In this document: in pieces, positions 1 through 5,678 of the stretch
How positions within the stretch are numbered: position 1 is the stretch's first letter
Layout: each line of letters starts with the position of its first letter
NCBI GenBank assembly: GCA_023701165.1
Contig: JAMPXL010000092.1
Location: forward strand, 1 to 5,678
DNA: 5,678 nt
Source of the DNA: Geothrix sp.
GTDB lineage: Bacteria; Acidobacteriota; Holophagae; Holophagales; Holophagaceae
Reading direction: 5' to 3'
Program-made: the position numbers and the translations under genes
Notes under the pieces: model-generated
What the model was told of the DNA's origin: nothing
Seen by the model: only the letters and a program-made list of their open reading frames with translations
The model's database searches: none

Positions 1-66
1 GACCGGGGCCGGCGCGTGGCAGAACAGAACGGCCGGGGTGCGGAGCCAGGGAGATGCGAACGACAT
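1..66 (-). CDS. Possible N-terminal fragment of an unidentified protein (runs off left edge)
   Basis: An ATG at 66..64 opens a minus-strand frame of 22 codons that stays open to the window edge. The peptide begins MSFASPWLRTPAVLFCHAPA. A GAGG motif lies 5 bases upstream of the ATG, good spacing for a ribosome binding site, and about 85% of its third codon positions are G or C, as in the neighbouring genes. It would be co-directional with the HEAT-repeat gene, with a 43-base gap. Too little is present to assign a family. The alternative is a plus-strand gene ending at the TAG at 93..95, but that frame has poorer third-position GC. The call rests only on start, spacing and composition. Confidence 0.42.
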   Translation of the reverse strand, partial: MSFASPWLRTPAVLFCHAPAPV

Positions 67-82
67 GGAAGCCTCGGGGCAG

Positions 83-124
83 AAAAAAAGCATAGCCGCT
101 GGTCCGGGATCAGGGCTCCAGGGC
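83..124 (-). terminator. Weak Rho-independent-like terminator after the HEAT-repeat gene
   Basis: Read on the minus strand, GCC-CTGG (124..118) can pair with CCAG-c-GGC (102..95): seven base pairs with one bulged C and a 15-base loop. A run of seven T (89..83) follows, separated from the stem by five bases. The upstream arm lies inside the last codons of the gene ending at 110. The T run is striking in such GC-rich DNA, but the bulge, the large loop and the gap before the Ts make this a marginal terminator. It may instead only be a spacer upstream of the next minus-strand start. Confidence 0.28.
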
Positions 125-2794
125 CTTCAGAAGCTGCTCAGGCGGGTAGGGCTTGTAGAGCGTGCCGAGGATCCAGGGTCCATCCCCGGCCACATCCCGG
201 ACGGCGGTGGAGAACAGGACGTGGCGGCAGCGGCGGGCCTCGCATTGCAGCTTCAGCCAGGGATGCAGGTCCCCGGCGCCGTCGGAGGCCTCGGAGATGA
301 GGAGGTCCACCGGGCGTTCCGCCAGAAGGGGGGCCGCTTCGAGGCGGCTGCCGGCCTCGCGCACATCCCAGGCGCTGCCCAGGACCGCCAGCAGGCGCTT
401 GCGGAAGAAGGCGCTGGGCTCCAGCAGGAGGATGGAATGGATGGGGGCCCGCCGGCCGATGTCCTGTTCATCCAGACCCAGGGCCAGGAGGGCCTCCTTG
501 GCGGCGCTCCGCAGGCCCAGCCCCGTGGCGCGGTTGAACTGCTCCTTCAGGGATTCGATGAGGGAGGGCTGGCGCGTGAGGCCGGCGATCTCGCAGAGCC
601 GGGCCAGTTCGCGCCAGTCCTGGTCCCTGCGGCCGAATTCCAGCAGCACGAGGGCGGCGGTCTCCTGGGCCAGCTCGGCCCGCATGATGAATTCCGGGTC
701 CTGCAGGGCTTCCCGCACGGCCAGAAGGGCGGGGGCCCGGCCGGGGCCTTCCGGAGGCACGGCCTGCAGGAGGGCGCGGATCTTCTCCTCCTTGACGGCG
801 ATGTGGCCCAGGCTGGCGCTGCGGCGGCCCAGCTCTTTCACCACGGCGGCCACGCGGTCATTGGTGTCCCGGTCCCAGTCGCCCCGGGTGCGCAGCTCGA
901 AGAGGAAGTCGGAGAACATGTCCTTGAGCCGCGCGAACAGATCCTGGTCGAAGCAGTACAGGTGCTGGGCGGCGAGGATGGCCCGCAGGCGCTGGCCCTC
1001 GCCTTCGCGGTCGTCGCAGCAGCGGATGATGAGCTGTTCGAGGGCGGGAAGGGCTTCCTGGGGGAGGGCGCGCTCGAAGCCGGGGAAGGCGGCCAGGGCG
1101 CCCTCCAGGGCCACGATCAGCACCTGGGAGAGCTTCAGGTGGGCGGATTTCGCCAGCAGGCCGAGGCCGGCCTCGGGGGTGGCCAGCGCGGCCAGGGCCT
1201 CCACCAGGGCCTCCTGGAGGCGGGCCGGTTTCCCGTCGTGGAGCAGGTCCAGAAGCACCGGGGCGGCGGCGGGGCTGCGGATGGCGCCGAGGGCCTCCAC
1301 GGCCTCCAGCAGGAGGTCATCGCGCACGTCGGTCTTGAGAAAGGCCATCAGGGGTTCGGCGGCGGCCTTGGTGCCGTTCTCGGTGAAGATCCGGAGGGCC
1401 GTGCGCACCTGGTCGGGCTGGCCGGACTGGAAGAGCTCCATCACCGCCGGGAAACTGGAGGGCAGCTTGCCGAAGTGGTGCATGGCCCGGTGGCCCACCT
1501 CGACGATGGAATCCTGCATGGCCTTCAGGAAGAAGGGCAGCAGGGCGTCTTCTTCGCGGGCCCCCAGGGTATCGAGGCAGCCTTCGCGCCGCTTGGGGTC
1601 GGTCATGGCCAGGATGCGGGCGAGACCGGCCTCGTCACTGGCGGGCACCAGGCGGCAGAACGCGTAATCCAGGCCTTCGCTGTGGGTGAAGTGATCCAGC
1701 GCCTCCCGGAAGACCGGCAGGACGGCGGCGCCGGACAAGTGGCCCGCGACGACCCGCCGCACCAGGGCCTCGCAGAGCTGGTGGAGGGCGGTCCCCTGGG
1801 AGACCTGCTGCTTGGCGGCGGTGTCCTGGGCCTCGGTGACCATGGCGTTGAAGCGGGCGACCTTGCCCTCCAGCAGAACCGTGAGCGCCTCGGTCAGGAA
1901 GTGCTCGTAGGGTCCGCGGGAGACGCTCTTCAGCGGCTCCAGGGGGAGGAGGGGTTGTCCCGACTCGCCCGCCTCCAGGGCCTGGCGGAGGGCCTGGGCG
2001 GCCTGGGGCGCCCGGGGCTCCATCTGGACCAGCAGGGCCTGGGCCAGCTCGGCCTTGGCGGCATTGCGGGCGCCGGTCTGGAGGCGGTGGGTGAGGGATT
2101 CGAGGGCTTCCAGATCCCCCAGGGTGCGGAGGGTCTCCTGGAAGAGGCCGATGAGGGAGAGGTTCGGGGTCTCGCCGGGCAGTTCGGCCACGGCCCGGAG
2201 CAGGAGCCGGAAGGCCAGGGGATCCGCGCCCGCAAGGGCCTCCCAGAGGGCCTGGAAATCGTCAGGCTCGGCGATGGCGGCCAGCCCGCGGGCACCCTGG
2301 TGGGCCAGACGGGGGTTGCTGTCCCCCTCCAGCAGGCGGCCCAGGTAGAAGGAGAGGGGCTGCTGGGCCTCCAGGGCGCTGAGCTCCCGGCGGAGGATCA
2401 GCTGGCGGTCCGGGTCGGTCCGCTGCGCGGCGAGCTTCAGCATGGCTTCCCGGGCCGACCGGGTCTCCAGGCGGCCCAGGGCGGAGCACCCCTCGTCGAA
2501 GGTGCCGAGGTCGGCTTCCTGGGCCAGGGCCTGGAACAGCCAGGGCACCCATTCGGGCCAGTCGAATTTCGCGGTGAGGCCGAGGATGAACCGCTTCTGG
2601 GCGACCGAGGAGGTGGGCTTGACGAGCCGGCCGCCCAGTTCGGGAAGGGCCAGCTGGCCCAGCCGGCGGAGCAGCTGGTGGAGGCGGGCCTGGGAAGCCG
2701 CATCGGATTCGGAGGCACTGCCCAGACAGGCGCGGAGCTCGTCCAGGGGGGTCAGGGGAATGTGTCGGAGGGGTGCGGCCATCATAGAACCCAT
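110..2794 (-). CDS. HEAT-repeat protein with C-terminal degenerate response-regulator receiver domain
   Basis: This is a soluble protein of 894 residues with no signal peptide or membrane segment. Residues about 30 to 780 are a long series of amphipathic helices of HEAT/armadillo type; the clearest repeats are at about 475-555, where segments such as AAEPLMAFLKTD and AAPVLLDLLHDG recur at HEAT-like spacing. Residues about 785-894 read as a CheY-like receiver: strand ILLLEPSAFFRKRL, then VDLLISE, VLFSTA and YKPYPPEQLLKAL. The usual acidic pair is Glu792-Pro793 and the phosphoacceptor Asp is Glu835; the switch Ser/Thr (862/863) and Lys881-Pro882 are kept. It is therefore probably a non-phosphorylated pseudo-receiver on a protein-binding scaffold. 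Three in-frame ATGs (2794, 2785, 2782) are possible starts; 2794 has the nearest GGAGG, 12 bases upstream. The gene is divergent from the 2858 gene. Domain calls are from motif reading; the partner protein is unknown. Confidence 0.88.
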   Translation of the reverse strand: MGSMMAAPLRHIPLTPLDELRACLGSASESDAASQARLHQLLRRLGQLALPELGGRLVKPTSSVAQKRFILGLTAKFDWPEWVPWLFQALAQEADLGTFDEGCSALGRLETRSAREAMLKLAAQRTDPDRQLILRRELSALEAQQPLSFYLGRLLEGDSNPRLAHQGARGLAAIAEPDDFQALWEALAGADPLAFRLLLRAVAELPGETPNLSLIGLFQETLRTLGDLEALESLTHRLQTGARNAAKAELAQALLVQMEPRAPQAAQALRQALEAGESGQPLLPLEPLKSVSRGPYEHFLTEALTVLLEGKVARFNAMVTEAQDTAAKQQVSQGTALHQLCEALVRRVVAGHLSGAAVLPVFREALDHFTHSEGLDYAFCRLVPASDEAGLARILAMTDPKRREGCLDTLGAREEDALLPFFLKAMQDSIVEVGHRAMHHFGKLPSSFPAVMELFQSGQPDQVRTALRIFTENGTKAAAEPLMAFLKTDVRDDLLLEAVEALGAIRSPAAAPVLLDLLHDGKPARLQEALVEALAALATPEAGLGLLAKSAHLKLSQVLIVALEGALAAFPGFERALPQEALPALEQLIIRCCDDREGEGQRLRAILAAQHLYCFDQDLFARLKDMFSDFLFELRTRGDWDRDTNDRVAAVVKELGRRSASLGHIAVKEEKIRALLQAVPPEGPGRAPALLAVREALQDPEFIMRAELAQETAALVLLEFGRRDQDWRELARLCEIAGLTRQPSLIESLKEQFNRATGLGLRSAAKEALLALGLDEQDIGRRAPIHSILLLEPSAFFRKRLLAVLGSAWDVREAGSRLEAAPLLAERPVDLLISEASDGAGDLHPWLKLQCEARRCRHVLFSTAVRDVAGDGPWILGTLYKPYPPEQLLKALEP

Positions 2795-2857
2795 CGGCCC
2801 GTCCGGCCTCCGGGTGAAGAACCACCCTTCTGTCCGGGAGGTGCTAGCGTTTTGAGC
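2795..2857. promoter_or_regulatory. Divergent intergenic spacer
   Basis: These 63 bases separate two divergent genes and must hold both translation starts and probably both promoters, unless those lie within the coding regions. Visible elements are a GGAGG for the leftward gene (complement of 2807..2811), a GGGAGG for the rightward gene (2837..2842), and a small hairpin GGGTG/CACCC (2812..2816 with 2823..2827, loop of six). I see no convincing -35/-10 pair in either direction, so the promoter role is inferred from gene orientation alone. Confidence 0.4.
2837..2842 (+). promoter_or_regulatory. Ribosome binding site that leaves the 2858 start ambiguous
   Basis: GGGAGG lies 15 bases before the ATG at 2858, which is long, but only 9 bases before an in-frame TTG at 2852. 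The TTG start would add two residues (fMet-Ser) ahead of MRALIL. ATG is preferred here because it is the stronger codon and sits directly at the hydrophobic leader; the TTG is a real alternative. Confidence 0.5.
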
Positions 2858-3538
2858 ATGCGCGCTCTGATCCTCGCCCTCTCGACCCTCCTCGCCCAGG
2901 CCCAGCCACCGGCCTTCCTGGACCAGCTCGCTCCGGCGGCCCGGGCCGAGGCCCTGGATGTCCTGAACCGGGCGGATTTCATCTTCGAAACCCAGACCCA
3001 GCCGAAGCGCGTGCATCTGGCGACCATGGAAAAGCTCTTCGACCACCCCCGGTTGAGCGCGGCCATGTGGCGGCACTGCCAGTTCGTGCCCGGCTTCTAC
3101 GCCTTCATCCACCCGGATGGCGCCTGGAGCATCGATGACGCCCGGGGCCTCAAGGGCACCCTCCGCCTCATCCATCAGCGTCCTGGGCACCGGGTCTATC
3201 TGGTGGAGGGCCTCGCCGAGAAGGGCCGCCTGAAGACGCCCTTCGCCGTCGGCGCGAAGATGCTGACCTCGTACCGCTACTGGGAGGGGAAGAACGGCTT
3301 CGAGACCCACCTCCAGACCTGGACCGCCCTGGACTCCGCCCTGCTGGGCGTGGTGGCCCGGCCCTTCCGGGGCTACATCAAGGGCCGCCAGGACGAATTC
3401 ATCGCCTACATCAACGGCAACGTGGCCACCTTCGGGGAGTTCGCCGATCTGCGCCCGGGGGACTTCCATGGCCCCCTCAAGCGGGATGGCGACGCCGTGG
3501 CCCTCCGCGAATTCGAGACCCTGTTCCAGAGGAAGTGA
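2858..3538 (+). CDS. Unrecognised, probably exported 226-residue protein
   Basis: I do not recognise the family. The N-terminus MRALILALSTLLAQAQ looks like a short signal peptide, with one Arg, a hydrophobic core to about residue 13, and a likely cut after AQA (residue 15), so a periplasmic or envelope location is inferred. The mature part begins with a helix (about 20-40), then FIFETQTQPKRVHLATMEKLF (41-61, abridged sense: basic and aromatic mix). Alternating strand-like stretches follow, such as GTLRLIHQ and HRVYLVEGL, and then a tail rich in Phe, Tyr and Gly. This order could suit a helix-grip (SRPBCC-like) fold, but that is a guess. The only Cys is at 74. Its TGA overlaps the ATG of the next gene (TGATG), so it is the first member of a translationally coupled set with two membrane proteins. 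Third-position GC bias supports it being a real gene; the function is unknown. Confidence 0.82.
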   Translation: MRALILALSTLLAQAQPPAFLDQLAPAARAEALDVLNRADFIFETQTQPKRVHLATMEKLFDHPRLSAAMWRHCQFVPGFYAFIHPDGAWSIDDARGLKGTLRLIHQRPGHRVYLVEGLAEKGRLKTPFAVGAKMLTSYRYWEGKNGFETHLQTWTALDSALLGVVARPFRGYIKGRQDEFIAYINGNVATFGEFADLRPGDFHGPLKRDGDAVALREFETLFQRK

Positions 3539-4221
3539 TGGCGATCCCCTTTGCGGCCTCCTTCCGGGCCCTGGTTCAGCCATCCGGGGCTTTTGCGGAG
3601 GGGCCGCCCCCGCTGGGGCGCGCGTTGGGCCGGATGCTGGCCGCCTGGGTGCCCCTGGCCCTGGCGCACGCCGGGCTGACCGCCTGGCAGGCCCTTGCGG
3701 CCTATGGGGGCCTGCGGAGGAACGGCCCCCCGGCCTGGCTGGAGCGGGCCATGGGAGCCGATCCCGAAGAGCTGGGGGCGCTGTTCCGGGCCCTTCCGCC
3801 GCCGCCCGCCTTCGGCCGCATCTGGCCCTGGCTCTTGCTGATCGTGCCCATCGGGGTGCTGGGCACCTGGTTCCACCACACGGTTTGGGATCACACGGGC
3901 CTCTGGCTGCTGGGGGGCCTGCAGCAGAAGCGCGGCCTCCGGGCCAGCCTGGTGGCCGAGGCCCAGGCCCTGCGCATCGCCGCCGTGGGCACGCTGGCGG
4001 GGCTGCTGGGTTTCGTGCCGGGCCTCGGCGTCCTCCTGGCGGTTCCGCTGCTGCTGCTGGATGCCTACCTGTGGCTGTTCCGGGGGTTCGCCCTGGCGGC
4101 CCGGCATGGCTGCGAGCCCTGGAAGGGGGTGGCCGCCACGGTGGTCCACGCGGTCCTGCTGGGCGGCTGCGCCCTGGGCCTTGCTGCCCTGATGCTCCTG
4201 CTGCTGCGGGTGTCCCCATGA
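3538..4221 (+). CDS. Multi-pass membrane protein, YIP1-family-like
   Basis: This is a 227-residue integral membrane protein. It opens with a short amphipathic stretch (IPFAASFRALVQPSGAFAEG), a proline- and phenylalanine-containing lead-in typical of bacterial YIP1-group proteins. Hydrophobic segments follow at about 33-56, 95-115, 147-185 (probably two passes split near PGLG at 161-164) and 199-223. That gives about five passes, as usual for the group, in which most bacterial members have no defined role. The loop 57-94 is Pro- and Gly-rich. The ATG at 3538 was chosen over the adjacent GTG at 3535 because GAGGAA (3529..3534) is closer to normal spacing for it, and it overlaps the upstream stop as TGATG. 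Its own TGA overlaps the next ATG. A generic polytopic protein outside YIP1 is the main alternative; the membrane nature is firm, the family is not. Confidence 0.8.
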   Translation: MAIPFAASFRALVQPSGAFAEGPPPLGRALGRMLAAWVPLALAHAGLTAWQALAAYGGLRRNGPPAWLERAMGADPEELGALFRALPPPPAFGRIWPWLLLIVPIGVLGTWFHHTVWDHTGLWLLGGLQQKRGLRASLVAEAQALRIAAVGTLAGLLGFVPGLGVLLAVPLLLLDAYLWLFRGFALAARHGCEPWKGVAATVVHAVLLGGCALGLAALMLLLLRVSP

Positions 4222-4592
4222 GGCGGGTGCCCTGGGTCGCGCTTTCCGTGACGGTCCTGGCCCTGGGGATCCGGCTGGCGGCCTTCCTGGCCCCGCTCTC
4301 GGGCCTCCTCCCGGGCTGCGCCTTCAAGCGGATCACGGGATTCGCCTGCGCCACCTGCGGGCTGACCCGGTGCGTCCTGGCCCTGGGCCAGGGCCAGTGG
4401 CGCGAAGCCATCCACTGGTACCCGGCCGTGGCGGCCCTGCTGCTCCTCGCCCCCGCGGCGGTCTTGTGGGATGTCCGCCGCGCCTGGCGGGGCGAGGCCT
4501 ACCCGGCCCTGCCCGCCTCCCCGGCCATCCGGGCCGGGATCTGGATCCTGCTCGCGGGGATCTGGGCGCTCCAGGTGGCGCGGGGCATCTAG
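4218..4592 (+). CDS. DUF2752 family small membrane protein
   Basis: This 124-residue protein carries the DUF2752 signature CAFKRITGFACATCGLTRC (residues 34-52): a Cys, then a C-x-x-C pair (C44, C47) followed by GLTR, and next a helix with LGQGQWREAIHWYP. Family members usually have Asn-Pro where this one has Tyr-Pro (68-69), and Cys52 is an additional cysteine. Hydrophobic segments are at about 9-28, 68-86 and 106-122. The family's biochemical role is not established; the cysteines suggest metal or disulfide chemistry at the membrane, which is inference. The ATG overlaps the previous stop (ATGA) and no good ribosome binding site precedes it, so translation probably depends on coupling to the upstream membrane protein gene. 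It ends the three-gene overlapping set. Confidence 0.88.
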   Translation: MRRVPWVALSVTVLALGIRLAAFLAPLSGLLPGCAFKRITGFACATCGLTRCVLALGQGQWREAIHWYPAVAALLLLAPAAVLWDVRRAWRGEAYPALPASPAIRAGIWILLAGIWALQVARGI

Positions 4593-4621
4593 GGCCTGTC
4601 TTCATGGCGCGGGGCCGGGTT

Positions 4622-4650
4622 TTGCCATGGGCCCCCAGTGCGGTCATGCT
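4622..4650 (+). promoter_or_regulatory. Candidate promoter before the Roadblock gene
   Basis: TTGCCA (4622..4627, five of six matches to the sigma-70 -35 consensus) is followed after 17 bases by CATGCT (4645..4650, three of six for -10). A short perfect inverted repeat TGCT-GTC-AGCA (4647..4657) overlaps the -10 and could be a protein site or chance. The position, 28 bases before the ATG at 4678, is reasonable, but the -10 is poor. Confidence 0.25.
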
Positions 4651-4677
4651 GTCAGCACGCTTCACCGGAGTTTTTCC

Positions 4678-5034
4678 ATGTTCCAGCAAATCCTGGATCA
4701 GTTGATCGAGCGGGTCCCCGAGGCCCTGGCCGCGACGTTCAACGATCGCGATGGAGATCCCATCTGCTCCCGCACGATCCAGGTCTCCAACGAGGGCCTG
4801 CAGCTCCTGGGGGCCTACCAGCATGTGGTGAAGCGCCACCTCCAGCAGGCGGTGGAGGAGTTCGACCGCGGCGAGGTGAAGCAGGTGGCCTTCGCCACCG
4901 ACCTGCACTGGATCCTCATGATGGGCGCCAAGGAGCAGTGCACGCTCGTGCTGGTGATGCAGCGGGAGGGCCTCCTGGGGCGCGCCCGCTTCTACATGGA
5001 ACAGGCCGTCGGGGCTCTGAACGACGAATTGTAG
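4678..5034 (+). CDS. Roadblock/LC7 domain protein (MglB-like fold)
   Basis: This is a 118-residue single-domain protein, the usual size for bacterial Roadblock/LC7 proteins. Features in order are an N-terminal helix (FQQILDQLIERVPEALA), a strand-turn ATFNDRDGDPIC (19-30) that matches the family's hydrophobic-DxDG pattern, a central helix of about 34-62, a strand pair QVAFATDLHWILMMGA (69-84) and CTLVLVMQ (88-95), a G-x-x-G-x-A/L-type turn GLLGRARF, and a final helix. Known members form dimers that act on small Ras-like GTPases (MglB on MglA) or serve as adaptor scaffolds; no GTPase gene lies in this window. The start is supported by CGGAG 7 bases upstream of the ATG. The stop TAG lies inside the AGGGAG of the next gene, whose ATG is 10 bases away, implying co-transcription with the nucleoside transporter. 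The fold call is strong, the partner unknown. Confidence 0.87.
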   Translation: MFQQILDQLIERVPEALAATFNDRDGDPICSRTIQVSNEGLQLLGAYQHVVKRHLQQAVEEFDRGEVKQVAFATDLHWILMMGAKEQCTLVLVMQREGLLGRARFYMEQAVGALNDEL

Positions 5035-5044
5035 GGAGCACTCG

Positions 5045-5678
5045 ATGGACCGCTTCATCGGCCTGGCCGGCATCGTGGCCTTCATGGCCATTGCGTACGC
5101 GCTGTCCCACAAGCGGAGCGCCATCCATTGGCGCACCATCGCCTGGGGCCTGTGCCTCCAGTGGATCTTCGGGCTGGTTGTGCTCAAGGGGGCCCTGATC
5201 TCAGGGCTGCTGTCCTTCCTGCCCTTCCCGAAGGGGACGGGCTGGCTGGTGCTGCTCCTGATGTTCGTGCCCATGCTGCTCCGGCGCTTCGCCGCCTATG
5301 AGAACAAGGCCCTCAACTGGGGCCTTTTCGGCGTCATCGTGCTGGGGATGCTGCGGGGGAACCTGGTGGGTTCCTCCTTCGACCGGATGCGCATCGTGGT
5401 CGAGCACCTCATGACCTACGCCCACGAGGGCGCCAGCTTCGTGTTCGGGTCCCTCTCGGACGGCCCCGGCGGCAAGGTGGGCATGGTCTTCGCCTTCTCG
5501 GTGCTGCCCACCATCATCTTCGTGGCCTCGATCTTCGCGGTGCTCTACTACATGGGCGTCATGCAGTGGGTGGTGGGCGCCGCCGCCCGCGCCATGGGCC
5601 GCTTCCTGAAGGTCTCGGGCGCCGAGAGCGTCAGCGTGGCCGCCAGCATCCTCATGGGCCAGACCGAGGCCCCGCTCA
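5045..5678 (+). CDS. nupC: Concentrative nucleoside transporter, NupC/CNT family (5' part, cut by window end)
   Basis: An inner-membrane, cation-coupled nucleoside importer. The frame is open for 211 codons to the window edge, roughly half the usual 400-plus residues. Matches to the family are WRTIAWGLCLQWIFGLVVLK (29-48, second membrane segment), EGASFVFGSL (128-137), VLPTIIFVASIFAVLYYMGV (153-172), SGAESVSVAASI (191-202) and GQTEAP (205-210). The last is the re-entrant hairpin motif whose Gln-Thr-Glu contact the nucleobase in the Vibrio cholerae CNT structure; here they are Gln206, Thr207 and Glu208. The start has AGGGAG (5033..5038) six bases upstream. Between residues about 51 and 126 the protein is longer than the V. 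cholerae protein and contains extra hydrophobic stretches (about 65-80 and 90-103). Whether the coupling ion is Na+ or H+ cannot be read from this part. The symbol is by family, not by proven orthology. Confidence 0.93.
   Translation, partial: MDRFIGLAGIVAFMAIAYALSHKRSAIHWRTIAWGLCLQWIFGLVVLKGALISGLLSFLPFPKGTGWLVLLLMFVPMLLRRFAAYENKALNWGLFGVIVLGMLRGNLVGSSFDRMRIVVEHLMTYAHEGASFVFGSLSDGPGGKVGMVFAFSVLPTIIFVASIFAVLYYMGVMQWVVGAAARAMGRFLKVSGAESVSVAASILMGQTEAPL

Noticed and set aside
162..1667. A plus-strand open frame of 501 codons.
   Set aside because: Its translation is Arg/Ser/Ala-rich with no motif, and it lies entirely antisense to the HEAT-repeat gene.
38..3538. A plus-strand open frame of 1166 codons covering the whole HEAT-repeat gene and continuing into the 2858 gene.
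   Set aside because: The part before 2858 is antisense to the HEAT-repeat gene. Its translation is low-complexity Gly/Gln/Glu/Leu-rich text typical of the reverse strand of GC-rich coding DNA, and the minus-strand reading has helical repeats and a receiver-like domain. Only the last 226 codons are taken as a gene.
2795..4411. Upstream extension of the minus-strand frame beyond 2794, giving up to 1433 codons.
   Set aside because: The extension is antisense to three well-supported plus-strand genes and is Pro/Arg/Gly/Ala-rich without any domain. The start at 2794 has ribosome-binding sequence upstream and begins the recognisable protein.
3468..4592. A 374-codon plus-strand frame that ends with the DUF2752 protein, suggesting a longer fusion.
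   Set aside because: The part before 4218 overlaps the YIP1-like gene out of frame and is Gly/Pro/Ala-rich. The ATG at 4218 with ATGA coupling is the natural start, and 124 residues is a normal DUF2752 length.
4611..4635. GGGGCC/GGCCCC inverted repeat after the DUF2752 gene as a terminator.
   Set aside because: The loop is 13 bases and no T run follows, so it does not look like a Rho-independent terminator; such GC palindromes are expected by chance here.
4333..5274. A minus-strand open frame of 313 codons across the DUF2752, Roadblock and transporter genes.
   Set aside because: It is antisense to three genes with clear family motifs, and its C-terminal part is Gly/Arg/Pro-rich shadow sequence.

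Overview
The window is GC-rich (roughly 70% by eye) and densely coded, with strong G/C preference at third codon positions. It looks like a free-living, high-GC Gram-negative bacterium. The mix of genes (a large HEAT-repeat protein ending in a receiver-like domain, a DUF2752 membrane protein, a Roadblock/LC7 protein and a NupC-type nucleoside transporter) would fit Acidobacteriota of the Holophaga/Geothrix type or a deltaproteobacterial lineage. That placement is inference; nothing in the window fixes the taxon.

Layout. The left 2.8 kb is transcribed leftward. One 894-codon gene (110..2794, minus) encodes a helical-repeat protein whose last ~110 residues form a degenerate response-regulator receiver domain. 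Beyond its stop lies a weak terminator-like structure, then the first 22 codons of another possible minus-strand gene that runs off the left edge.

A 63-base divergent spacer (2795..2857) separates this from a rightward set of genes. Three of them are packed with overlapping stop and start codons: an unrecognised, probably exported 226-residue protein (2858..3538), a multi-pass membrane protein resembling the YIP1 group (3538..4221), and a small DUF2752 membrane protein with its cysteine motif (4218..4592). The overlaps (TGATG, ATGA) point to one translationally coupled operon.

After an 85-base gap come a 118-residue Roadblock/LC7 protein (4678..5034) and, 10 bases later, the first 211 codons of a concentrative nucleoside transporter (5045..end, cut by the window). 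The transporter keeps its GQTEAP substrate-site motif but carries about 50 extra residues near the N-terminus compared with the Vibrio cholerae protein.

No RNA genes, CRISPR array, insertion sequence or phage genes were seen. The most interesting items are the receiver-like domain with Glu in place of the phosphorylated Asp on a HEAT-repeat scaffold, the enlarged N-terminal region of the nucleoside transporter, and the tight pairing of an orphan Roadblock protein with that transporter. I did not find a clearly new multi-gene system.
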